From Oscheius onirici (taxonomy: Eukaryota; Nematoda; Chromadorea; Rhabditida; Rhabditidae), in contig OW051469.1 of NCBI GenBank assembly GCA_932521025.1, positions 3,918,398 through 3,982,397 on the forward strand: 64,000 nt of DNA, given 5' to 3'. How positions within the stretch are numbered: the stretch's first letter is position 1; every line of letters starts with the position of its first letter. The notes beneath the pieces were generated by a model. It saw nothing but the letters and a program-made list of their open reading frames with translations, was not told the origin of the DNA and searched no databases. The position numbers and the translations under genes were made by a program. Of the stretch, positions 11,289-21,797 are shown piece by piece.

Positions 11289-14214
11289 ATGGCCTCAACT
11301 CTGATTCTTGGAGGAGACAAGATGGCTCTCACTATGACCAAGATCTGTGAGTTTTTCGGTATAGATTCGAAGACGAATCTTGCAAGATGTTCCGAGCGCG
11401 TGATCGCACAGCTGTCCATCTCCGGTTGAATTTTTTTCGAAACGATACAAAAATGATCCTGCAAAGTTGCAGAATTTAAGAAACACAGTTGTTTTCAGTG
11501 TGTTCTGCTGGAGAACGTGTATGTCTAGTCGGTGCCAGTCAATCTGGTCGTCAACTCTTGGAATCTATGCTCCAGGAAGCTGTCGAGAAGGACATCCCTT
11601 TCCAGTTTGTTGACGATCTCAGAGTATGTTTCTCATCAGAGTTTTCGTAAGGCTAAGAAAGGGAAAACATTTTTTTCTTGCAAAAACATATTTACACTGT
11701 TCGCGCGATAAGAAGCGTGGGAAAGAGGAGAGGTAGAGAGACAGAGAGACAGAGGAACAGTAGGACAGATAGACAAAGAGACATATTTTCAGCATCAGCA
11801 AAACGCTCTGGAGAAGCGTCTCGCCCGTATCCAGTTCTGTCAACGTGCTTCCGAAGCTGACAGCAACCTCCGTGCCGTTATCACCACCGATGAAAGTACC
11901 ATTTCTTCTCGAAATTCCCCGATTCAAAACTTTTAGTGGATCTAGATCACTTCACCTTTCGTATTCCTGTAGCCACTCTTCTAGCTGCTTCCAAGAAGCC
12001 CAACCAAGTCTCAGTTCGTCTCTATCAGCCCATCGAGCAGACGAAGATGGCCCAGGTTCGTTTTTAAAAAGCCCGCCGCCGAAAGTTCGTTGGCGGGAAG
12101 AGAGAGAAGGAGACAAAGAACAACCGTTAGTTGTAGTCGGCACCGGGTCCCTCGCTCTCTCAGACAATGAGTAATTCCGATCAGGGGCCGGAATGATTCG
12201 CGGCTGGAAAGAAAGAGAGCGACTGGAAAAGTGCAACAGAGGACACGCGATCAGAACCAGGATAACGGGCCACATCAAAGAGTAGCGTGTACTAGCCACG
12301 GTTGCCCAGAAGGTCAAGGTTCCTTCGACCACACAGTAATGTGTTGACACGTGTAGACAACCTATTGATGAGTTTTTGAATTCGAGAACTTTCAAAGCGA
12401 CATCTACAATACTTTAACGAGGCAACAGATCAGTCGACATCAACAGATCAGTTATTTACTGCACGCTCGCTGTCTAAAGCAGTAGCAACGCAAATTTGTC
12501 TCTCTCTCTGAGGATAGGTCACAATATGGCCAAATCAAGACAGATTTTGAACCATGGACAGGTGCTCGACAAGATTTTTGAGCCGCTTATCCAGAGATGA
12601 CTCGGCTCAGCCGACCCTAGAGTAAAGATAGGATTATCGAGCCAACTCGAAATTGTTCTCGAACTGATAAACTTTTTTGACAAGCTTGAAGAGGACTTGG
12701 CTCTATGAATCGGCCCAAGTACTTTCCATAATCAGTTGTTCTTGATCTCAAATGGAAAAGGTCCAAAGTAAGCTGAGCGACATCAAGGCTTAAAAATATT
12801 TCGTTCGGCTTCAGTTTCGTCTGTCTGTAACCAAAAATAAATAGTTGTAGGAAACTCACGCATCTGATGACAGAGAACTACAAATAACTAATAGGGGAGA
12901 CAAGATGAGCTATTCCTAGCTGAACACAGATTCTAGTCACAAGTCTCCAATTACTGTGACGACGAATTGTGCTCAGATAGGTTGTCGCTCGAGTCGAAGG
13001 GACAGTCTGACCAGCTTCCCGAAGATGCAACTCACTGTGATTTCAGTACTCAAAAAGAGATCAGCAGTGGATGCACCGTCGGGTCGAGGTCCGGAGAGGA
13101 GGAGGGGAACCATTTTTTCGGGAGAGAGACAGCAGCCACGCGCCGCCCCCCTCCCTCTCTCTTATAGCAGCGCTCAGCTTGGCGGGAAAAGTTCGCGCGG
13201 GAAAATGCAGCCGGCAACACTGGCCGTCACTGGCAGCCGGCCAAGCCCCCAGCGGCCTTGACCTGCCATTTAGGCCAGGCGAGAGAGAGGGGACAAAGGG
13301 CCGTTTGGCTTGCGGAAAGGGCAACGGATCAGGCTAACGGGATCAATTGCTGAGGGAATTGGGGGAGATGGTGACCCCGTATTCTGGGTCAGAGTACCTT
13401 TAGGGGTAACCAGTGCTCATGTATTTTAGCGGGAAAACTGAGAAATGAATTACAAAAATATGGTATCTGTTGAAAGTACGTGATTGCGTACAGAACAACA
13501 GAAATGGGGTACTTACTAACAATAGCCGATTGTTGGTCATCAAATTCTATGATTACCTTACTATAGCTAAGATATCTTCTAAAGTACGTAGTTGCGTACA
13601 AAAAACAATAGGTCTATTTCAAGAAAATCTCTTTTCCAAGTTCTGAAATGTTTTAGAAAGTGGCAGTTTTGGCAAGTACGTCAACTTTTCAAAACATGTC
13701 GTAACTGAAACGTGAGCTCATGCACCACAAACCGGGCATCTCGTTATAAAATCTGCCAAACATTGAACTCAAATTTGGGGGGGGGGCTAATTGTGAGGGG
13801 AATGCCAAAAGGAAACCTTGCGCAACAGAGAAGGATCCAGAGAGCGTCTGTCGGGCAGGAGAGAGACAGGTGTTTGACAGTCATGCCACCCCGGACCCCC
13901 TGCTATCTCTCTCGCGCATCTCGCAATTACTTAGTCCTTCTTTACGGCCTTGTGTGTCTGCGTGAGGCAAACGACTGGAACATTGATTGGAATTCTTTCA
14001 GGTTCTCGTGAGCAAGGACACCGACCCGGCTGCTCTTTTCACCATCAGGGCCCTTCTGCAAACTATGGGCATCGACGAGATCACGAGAGAACAGGCGGAT
14101 ACGGCTGACAGAATGCTACAAGCCTCTGGAAAGCAGCCCAGTCTGGACGATGTCATCAGGACTATTCTCCCTTCGAGAATCCCTGTCGACTTTGCCAACA
14201 CTATCATGCACTGA
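11289..14214 (+). CDS. Unrecognised 205-aa protein, five exons
   Basis: Exons 11289-11346, 11499-11623, 11793-11895, 11937-12055 and 14002-14214 have consensus GT/AG borders and sum to 206 codons including the stop. The protein starts MASTLILGGDKMALTMTKI, continues with a segment CSAGERVCLVGASQSGRQLL, two helical stretches (LLESMLQEAVEKDIPF, HQQNALEKRLARIQFCQRA), VDLDHFTFRIPVATLLAASK-like sequence, and a helical C-terminus ending ANTIMH. There is no signal peptide or membrane segment. I do not recognise the family. The last intron, 1.95 kb, is far longer than the others. Its stop lies 162 bases from the stop of the convergent M13 gene. Confidence 0.75.
13181..13205 (+). promoter_or_regulatory. 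Pair of E2F-like sites inside the long intron
   Basis: GGCGGGAAAA at 13181-13190 and GCGCGGGAAAA at 13195-13205 both resemble the E2F/DP consensus (TTTSGCGC or GGCGGGAAA) in the same orientation, 14 bases apart. Function is inferred from the motif only. Confidence 0.35.
13474..13606 (+). repeat. Short direct repeat with internal GTACG/CGTAC symmetry
   Basis: AAGTACGTGATTGCGTACAG at 13474 and AAGTACGTAGTTGCGTACAA at 13582 are near-identical. Each is itself an imperfect palindrome. A third half-unit CAAGTACGTCAAC lies near 13675. Confidence 0.6.
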
Positions 14215-14376
14215 TTGAACTGAGTTTGTGTGAACACTGTACAGAAACTGTAGATAGCAAAACTGTAAATTTAATATAAAGGATGTGGGGAACATCTCTC
14301 TCTCCCTCTGTCTACAAAAAAACACTAGACCACGACTCAAAGCCGTTCATTCGTATCAAAGACAACAAAAATTTGT

Positions 14377-17300
14377 CTACCAAACCTTGCACTTCTTCTC
14401 TGGATTCATGGCACTTCCAGCTGGACACTTGAAGGCTTCGGCAAATTCCGGCTGATTCGAGACGACCACATTGACGCGTGTCTTCAGAGGAGAGTGGTTA
14501 TCGGTCAGAAGCATACTCTGCATCGTAGCTGGACGAACCGATCCACACCAGTTCTGCGCGTAGCCAATGAAGAACAGCTGCTCCGGAGTGTAGTCGTAGC
14601 CGGGCAGACGATATTCCTTCTGTCCCGTCTTCTTGATCAGCTTCTGGTAGGCGCGGAAGGCTTCGCGAATGCCGCCGTTGTCGGCAATGTTTTCCGTGAG
14701 AGACAGTTTGCCGTTGATCTTCATCTTGATGGTCTCTTCCTGAAATTGGAAAGTAAGTTAGTCTGTTTGTCTCCGTCTCACTCACCTCAACATTGCCATA
14801 CTGTTCCACCATGCACTCTGCCTTCTTCAAAAATTGACGAGTCGTCTCATTCGTCCACCACGAATTAAGATGGCCGTTTTCATCAAATGTCTTGCCAGAG
14901 CTGTCAAATCCGTGAGTTATCTCATGTCCAATGACCATCCCAATTCCAGCATAGGCCAAGGCTTTCGGCCAGCTCGACTTGTACATCGGTTCCTGAAGAA
15001 TTCCGGCCGGCAAGATGACGGCATTGTCAATGGGACTGTAGAAGGCATTGACCTGGGCTGACTGTTGATCGAACGGCGTCCTGTCGAATGGGTCCAGAAA
15101 CCGTCTCCAGTACTTTTCCGTGTTCCATCGCTGGACCTCATCGAATAGCTCGACCATTCCCATGCCGTCGCGGAATTTGAGCTCCTCATGTTCCTTGTCC
15201 AGAGCAGCGTCATCAAAAGCAAAGTCTCTGTAACCGACCTTGGCCAAAATGTCGCGACTCTTGGCCAGAGCATGGCTTCTCGTCTCCTCGTCCATCCATT
15301 CAGCTTCGGCCACAATTTCCTCAAAAGCCTCCCTCAGATTACCGATCATGTCCACAATGGCTCGTTTCGTGTCGGCGTCAAAGTGTTTCCTCACGTACAG
15401 AGCTCCGAATGCATCTTGAAGCGCTCCTCCTGTTATATCGAGGCAATCAAATCGTCTCGGCCGCTTTGCAGATGTTCCCATGAAGACTTTGTTGAATTCT
15501 ACTTGAATGTCGCGATACTTCTCAGGAAAAAAGGTCTGGTAGCGTGTGGAGGCACGGTACTGGAAGTAGTTGAGCCAAGTCTTGGGCGAGGTCTGCTTAA
15601 TGATCTGAATAATCCTGGAACGAGAAAGTTTAGATAAATCACAATCAGAAAAACAAACTTGTCTTCAAAGTCCGGGAAAGTGATCATAACCTTGAGCTTG
15701 GTATCTTTGATCAGGTCGTTGTCGTGTTTCGGGTAGTACTCCATCAGCCAGTCCCTCAGATTCAGTCCCGTCTGCAGATGGAATCTCTCCGTCAGATCTT
15801 CAAAGTTAAACATGTTGTACTGGGCCTCGTAATCGAGTTGGTCAGCCAGGGGCTTCATCGCTTCGGCCAGTCGAGTGTTCAGAGTGAAAAGATCATCAAT
15901 GTCCTGCTCAATGGTCGGACTGACGCCCGACAGGCCCATATCCTTGGCAAATTCTTCCAGGCGACGTCTCATAGCCGTTCTTATTGCTTCAATCAACTTG
16001 GCATTTCCCTTTGGATCGAGCCAGACTTCGCGACGCGGCGACACAGATCCCTCGGTAAAGAGGACGACTCTACTGTTGTGGTTCTTGATGTCGCGATCCA
16101 GGGCAACTTTCAGCACTCCGAGTGAAATCTCATGACGAGCCGTCTGGAGAGCAATTGAGGCGAAGGAGATCGACGGATCCGGCTCCGAACCATCCAACAT
16201 CGGGAAGGGGCCAATCTTCTTGATCAATTCCTGAGTCTTCTTGATGGCTTCGGCTCCGTACTGGTTGTAGTCGAGGCATGTGTTGTAGAACTGGCGCAGC
16301 TTCTCAATGGCAGCCGAGGTACTCTTGGTCGTCGAGGCGAACAGTTCTGAAAGGGGGAAAGGGAGATTAGGGTCATAATATAAAGAGTTTTGGTCAGTCT
16401 GTGACGAGGAGTTGGTCATCGCTCCTCGGAAACCGTTACTCCCAAAGATAATTGAAAAACTGTCTGTTTAACTCGGCTTGGAGTGATAAACCAAAAACAT
16501 TAGTAAAAAGACTCACGCTCAAGTTCGTCCTTGACCTTCTTCTCAAGCCGAACCATGGTAGACCATTTCCCTTGATCATCCGGAATGGGGTTTCTATGAA
16601 TGAACTCTCCACAGCTGAACTCGAAAAAGTCCTCACATGGATTGACCGACTCGTTCAGGGCCTTCTTCAGATGAATAGCGGCTTCCAGATAGCCCAGGTC
16701 GAAGCTGGTCGTGTGCTCTTCTTTCTGATATCCTTTCGTCACATTCCCGAGAGTCTCGTAGACCTTTTGATAGAAGTCGAAGATGGGCTGAATCACGGCC
16801 TTGACGATCCGAGAAGATGTCCCATTGCTCTGTTCCAGTCCCATTGCTTGACTCGTCTCATGAACCAAAACCAGGATTCTGGTCTGGACTTTGTCCTTCG
16901 AGCGGTAGAGAAGGACGGTTCCTCCGACGAGCAAGCCGACTCCGAGGATGATAACCAGCACTGTGATGGAGATGCAGAGAAGACTGCTCTTCTTCTTTTC
17001 CTTGTTGTTATGACGATGGCGGTAGCGAGGATCCATGTCGATCGCCGAATGCTGAGTCGAATCCATCGTGCCGGACATGCGTGAACGCTGGAAGACGGTT
17101 TGTTAGGTTGTGGAGGGAAAATGAGCACTGAACAGGGCACATAGTAGGATAGGAACAGTATTGGTCAGGAGAAAACAACATCAGAATAGTAGGGCCACAA
17201 TAAGAGCCGATGTGAGGTAGTAGGAGACATTAGCGAACAGCATTGAGCAGCAAGAGAGTAAGGAAGTGTACAGATACTAAGAGTAGCAGAATAGTAGAGA

Positions 17301-17654
17301 ACATCAGGAAACCGTACGAGGTAGTAGAGGTGTTGTAGGAGACACAAACAGATAGTAGAGGGACAGTAGCGAGTAGTAGGAGACGGTAGAACACTGTAGG
17401 GGACAGTTGCAGACAGAACACAAGAGACAGTATGGGGCAGTAGTAGGTGATAGTAAATTAATTAGATGAGGACAGTAACAGGGCAGGTACAGGGAAAGAA
17501 CAAGGCAAAAAATTCTGTAGGGGTTGGTAGGCAATGGTAGAAGACGGTAGAAGACAGTAGTTTGAAAGAGCAATATACAGTAGTGGACAGTAGCCAACAC
17601 AGAAAAGTAGAAATTACTCACCCTTGAAGAGCGTTCCTTCTCGTAGCTTGACAT
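14377..17654 (-). CDS. M13 (neprilysin-type) zinc metallopeptidase, membrane-bound, copy 1
   Basis: Five exons (17654-17622, 17087-16517, 16346-15659, 15614-14786, 14739-14377) give 827 aa. This is a type II membrane protein: a short cytosolic tail (MSSYEKERSSR...), then a hydrophobic anchor ISITVLVIILGVGLLVGGTV, and a large ectodomain starting at the conserved NPCEDFFEFSCGEF. Catalytic features are all present: NAFY substrate motif (VNAFYSPIDNAV), LPAGILQEP, zinc site HEITH within VIGHEITHGFDSSGK, the ENIADNGG glutamate, and a C-terminal CKVW. Family members cleave small extracellular peptides. The start is the ATG in a 33-base first exon, conserved in copy 2. A near mirror-image gene lies at 25.1-28.2 kb. 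It converges on the 205-aa gene. Confidence 0.93.
16176..16673 (-). repeat. 498-base block identical to 25870-26367 (inverted)
   Basis: Compared base by base, this segment is the exact reverse complement of 25870-26367. It covers the end of exon 2, all of the 170-base intron 2 and the start of exon 3. Sequence on either side differs at many positions, including amino acids. Confidence 0.95.
17088..17621 (-). repeat. Intron 1 of M13 copy 1, degenerate CTACTGT repeat
   Basis: On the gene's strand the 534-base intron is built mostly from irregular units like CTACTGTC, CTACCGTCTC and CTACTATC. The homologous intron of copy 2 (25107-25443) has the same kind of sequence (CTACCGTCTACTGTCTC) but a different length, so the array was present before the duplication and has since drifted. 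Confidence 0.6.
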
Positions 17655-18060
17655 CCAATCGTCTCCTATGGCAGCAATGGCTTGAATGAGCTTGTTCTAG
17701 CAATTACTTCGAAATTCAAAAACTTGTATTTGAAAAGTCTTTTAAAATTGCAATAATTTGTGTAAAGCGTCCTTAAAAGTTACAAAATTAGAAAAGTTTC
17801 TGTAAAAGTTACAAAACTTTCAAATTTTTGAAAGCTTTCCAGAGAACACAACTTTTGAAACAAACAAGCTGAAAAAGCAAGAAGAACCAGACATGAGTGG
17901 AGAAAGGTTTGACCCAAATGAATCGAGAAAAACCAATAAAAAACTTTATTGACTTTGCTTCAAGTGACTCTTTCTTGCTCTCAGATTTCAGACCTCTGGG
18001 ATACAGGTTGGAAGCTGTTTACACATTTCAATTTTAGTATTTTTCAGATTCTGTTGTAGT

Positions 18061-19227
18061 CTAGCTATTTGTACCCACGGTAGACGTTTCAGTTGTGGTC
18101 GGAGAGACTGTTATGTTGGCTGTTGTCCCAGCAGTCGTCGTCAGATTTCCCCTCTGGCTACCGTTCCAGACAATCTTCTTCCAGAATGCCATGACCAACT
18201 GCCGCGTGACATTGTGGTTTTCACTGATCGGATAGTGACCGAACCCGCGATCGGCTTCAAACGTGACCGGACGGTAGACGGCTGCGCGATTCTTCTGTAC
18301 GGCGTCGCGGATCACCCCAAAGTGTTTGTCGTATTTGATTGTGGGATCGTCTTTGGCTTGGACGTGGAGAATGTGCACATTGGGCAGTTTGACAATGTTC
18401 TCCTTGGTTGAGAAACTCATTTCGTACTTCTTCTCGACCTTGTTCAGAAGAGCTTTGGTCAGGAAGGGGTGCCAGCCGGCCACCTGAAAAGAGAGAATGG
18501 GTCAAGAGAACAAAGACACTCACCATACGGAAACTCGTATCGGTCATGAGCTGATCTCTTATGGAGCTGAAAGGAGCCTCTAAAATTATGCCATCCGGTC
18601 GATGAGTCTTCCACTTTGGTGCTGCCTGCATGCAAATGCCCGTTCCAAGCGAGTAACACCACCAGACGATGTGCTTTCCGGGCACATATTGAGTCATTAG
18701 CCAGCTGTGCACGTGTAGAATCTCTTCAACTGCCGCTTGTCCAGTAAATGAGCCGGACGAGTCCAACCATCCACGCAACTCCGGCACAATCAGATGAAAG
18801 CCGTCGTCGAGTAGTCCTTGGTAAGCATTGAGCAGTGTTCTTGGCCTATTCTTGCCATGAAAATAAACCAACATAGGCGTGTCCTTTCGTCTCAGATCAT
18901 CTACTGCCTCCTCCGTCGAGTTGAATGTCTTCGGGTAGAGATGCCAGACTGGAAGTAGACCTTGACTGCTCTCCAAGTAAAAGTTTCGTCCATTCAGATT
19001 GTAATCTTTCGGCTCGACACTCTTGCTCAAGTATTCTGAATCAAGAAGTCTTGGTAGAACTACCAGAAAGACTTACCATGACTGTTGGTTATCAAGTAGA
19101 CCAGAGCGTGCGGATGCGTGTAGAAGACGAGTGGCACGGCCAGAAGAGCGCAATTTATCAGAAAGAGAATCTTGAGCAGGCATTTGACAACGCTGACGAG
19201 TCTGCTGACGACTTCCGGTGTGCACAT
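18061..19227 (-). CDS. abhd12: ABHD12-type alpha/beta-hydrolase (monoacylglycerol/lysophospholipid lipase-like)
   Basis: Three exons (19227-19077, 19035-18524, 18483-18061) give 361 aa and close in frame. An N-terminal membrane helix (LLKILFLINCALLAVPLVFY) precedes the hydrolase fold. Visible landmarks are LVYFHGKN (oxyanion strand), PELRGW, the nucleophile elbow WCYSLGTG with Ser, EAPFSSIRDQL, an Asp in VQAKDDPTIKYD and the His in GFGHYPISE. The order and wording match ABHD12 (GHSLGTG, ESPFTNIR), except that the first Gly of GxSxG is Cys here. The C-terminus is a Thr/Ser-rich tail. The ATG sits directly behind CAG, a good trans-splice or acceptor site. Family role: hydrolysis of lysophosphatidylserine or monoacylglycerol. 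Confidence 0.85.
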
Positions 19228-21797
19228 CTGCTGGAAGTGGAGAGCTGCTGACTGACTAGAATTCACTTTCGGGCATAAAACGTAACTGGTTAGAAAACTT
19301 TCTGAACTTGACTTGTTTAAACTACAAACTAACAATTAACCTATCAGACATGTCGAAAACCCAATTTAGTTATCACAATCAGCTTATTTTTTGGTCTCTT
19401 CATCTGCAAGTAGACATCAATCGAACGAATATCGTGCAGGTGGCGTTTCTTTGCATTCGTCATCCGTAACTGTTGAAGAAGAAGAAGCTCTCCCTATGCC
19501 TAAAAGTCGATATCTTCTCAGTCGACCTTCTGTACATCTGTCAGAATGTGGAAAAGACATGTGCACATCAATCACCAGTGATAAAAATCAAAAACGACGT
19601 GCTTCTAGTTCATGCGGTACATTGTTTACTGATATGTAGGTCATATGAAGCTGACGCGGTTCCAAACAGCTGGAGGTTCGCGAAATACTCCAGCTGTTCT
19701 GAACGTCCCTTTGCCAGTTGGTCGAAGACTGGTTCAAGCACTTTTTGAATGCTATTTTTGTCAGCATTTTTTGTTCATTGTACCTGGTCATGTCGGTTTC
19801 CCGTCTCTTTGTTGTTCTTCCAGGAGAACGACCATCTACAACTACGTGAATTTCGTAAGCTTGAATCTTGAAGCTGAACGAAAGAGGCTACTAAGTATCC
19901 GATGCTCGTCTTCTCCTTTTCAATCAGGGACAAAAACGAGTGAAATAAAGATTTCGCTAAGAATTTCCACTGTATTCTCCGAAAATTTTTCTTGCCCTGA
20001 CCCTTGCTACTTCAACTGGTTCCCTCTCGGTTTCAGTTCAGTGACCAACCAGAATTCTTCCAATGAACCAGTGTAACCTTTGTTCACTTCCTCGAAAAAG
20101 TATTTCTACCCAGTTTTCCCAGTCTCCGTCGTTTGTGTTTTCCCAGCACTATAAGCGGATCTCTTTGCATAAATGATTGGGTTGAGAGTATCACTGTGTT
20201 CGCCTTTTCTGACAATTCTTTCAAGCAATACCCTTGGGAAACTAATCGCCAGTGAAAAGATTCTTTTTCTTTTCAACGGTTCTCCCCAATAAAAAGCCAA
20301 CACCGATATCTCGTCAGTCATTGAAAAAGTCCCCCTCGTTCCCACGATCGTTTAGAACAATATTCGGACGAGCGATTATGTCCTCATCGAGAATTTTTGA
20401 GCATAACCGGATTCATCCACTACTTTTCCTTTATCAGAAAATGCTCCCGGTATCTATTTACCAGAAAAGTTAAACTTTTAGAGATTACGTTGTTTTCTGT
20501 TTGCACAGCGGTTTTATGTTTTCTTGTGATACTCTCAATGTTCCTTCCTCTATTTTCCCATCTGGAATATCATGTGTCTAGACTTTTTGGTCTGTGAGTC
20601 AGTTTCTGGAAAGAGGGGTGTTTTGACTACTAGAAGAACAGAGGAAAACTAAAAGATTTCTAGACGATTTTTGAACTGAACACCAGTTCGATCAACAGCC
20701 ATTTTGAGGGTATTTCCTCGCCAATCAGTACTCACAGTTTTACGATCCAGAACCCCACAGGTATTCCGGCCAAGGTCATGCCAAACAACAAGTTTTTTCT
20801 TTCACATACTCTCTGTTGCAGCCCCTCCCCTCTGATATTTTTTAGTTGAGTCAGTCGGGAACAACCTCTCGCCAAACTGAATTCAGGGACAGAGAGAGGC
20901 GTAAACAGAGAGATGGTATAAAATGCCGTGTAAAAAGAGAAAGAACCTGTTTCGCCCTGTTGAGAGTAAAAAGTAGCGGATAAACAGATGGGTTCATCTA
21001 GATCCGACCGGAAACTGTCTGTTGTTTTCCCTCCGATCTCTGAATCACTCCTCACTCCTCTCTGTTCCTGATCTCTCCCCCAAACTCTTGTATCAGCACT
21101 AAAAATAACCTCGAGGTCTAGCTCCACAGTTCGTGGTCAACATCGTCATAACACGAGGATAATGTGCAGATTTGTGATCGATGGGGGAGAGGGCAACCCC
21201 CGAAACTGTTGAGCCAGTCAGTGTTTATCACTCTCCGAAAGAGGGTGAACTCATTCAGTATTCAGTTCGTCCACGCTATTCAGCTTGTGAGCTACAGAGA
21301 AAGTTTAGTGCATTGCTCCCCACTCGAATCTTTCAACCACTCTTCCCACAAATTTTTTAGTAGAAGAAACAGTGTCTTCAATTACTACGCAGAAGTTTTT
21401 GGGTGTTGTTAAGTTTCGAAGTACTGATCCTGCAAAGCTGGTACTTCTAGTACTCACCTTGGTAAATTCTGGTTCCTGCATTAGACCGGAAAAGATCGTA
21501 GGCAAGATTTCTAAAAAATTAGGATTTTTTGGTCTTTACGTGACTGCGATGTTCCATTCTGTTCTTCTGATCACCTCTGGAAATTCGTTCCAACTTTTGA
21601 ACAGTTACTGACAATACCAGAATCTTGTTTTTACTCAAGATGACTCATTGTATCCTTTTCCTGAAGAAAGAAACTAGCATCAATTACCTATTTTCGACTC
21701 CTTTGCAAAAATATTTTCGGGAAAACATCCCATATTTCAGCAAACTATTGAAACCATCACCTTCGCCTTTACCATTACACTCTCTGTTTACCTGATA
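19228..21797. other. 2.6-kb intergenic region, no supported gene
   Basis: Open frames exist on the plus strand (for example 19645-20076, with a Phe/Cys-rich hydrophobic stretch) but I see no domain, no consistent splice structure and no start context. It should contain the promoters of the divergent ABHD12 (-) and transporter (+) genes. Confidence 0.4.

Larger units (their letters stand above)
12056..14001 (+). other. Long last intron with a GC-rich island
   Basis: This intron separates exons 4 and 5 of the 205-aa gene. At 13080-13320 it becomes GC-rich, with overlapping open frames on both strands that look compositional rather than coding. It carries the E2F-like pair and the short direct repeats listed separately. 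Confidence 0.6.

Noticed and set aside
12956-13337. Several overlapping frames on both strands in the long intron
   Set aside because: They overlap one another in a GC-rich island and lack any family motif. Best explained by composition.
16452-17084. Long antisense frame over M13 copy 1 (and its twin at 25846-26091)
   Set aside because: It is the shadow of the peptidase exons on the opposite strand. Its identity in both loci comes from the identical 498-base block.
19645-20076. 143-codon plus-strand frame with a hydrophobic stretch
   Set aside because: No signal peptide at the start, no domain, and no flanking exon signals that extend it.
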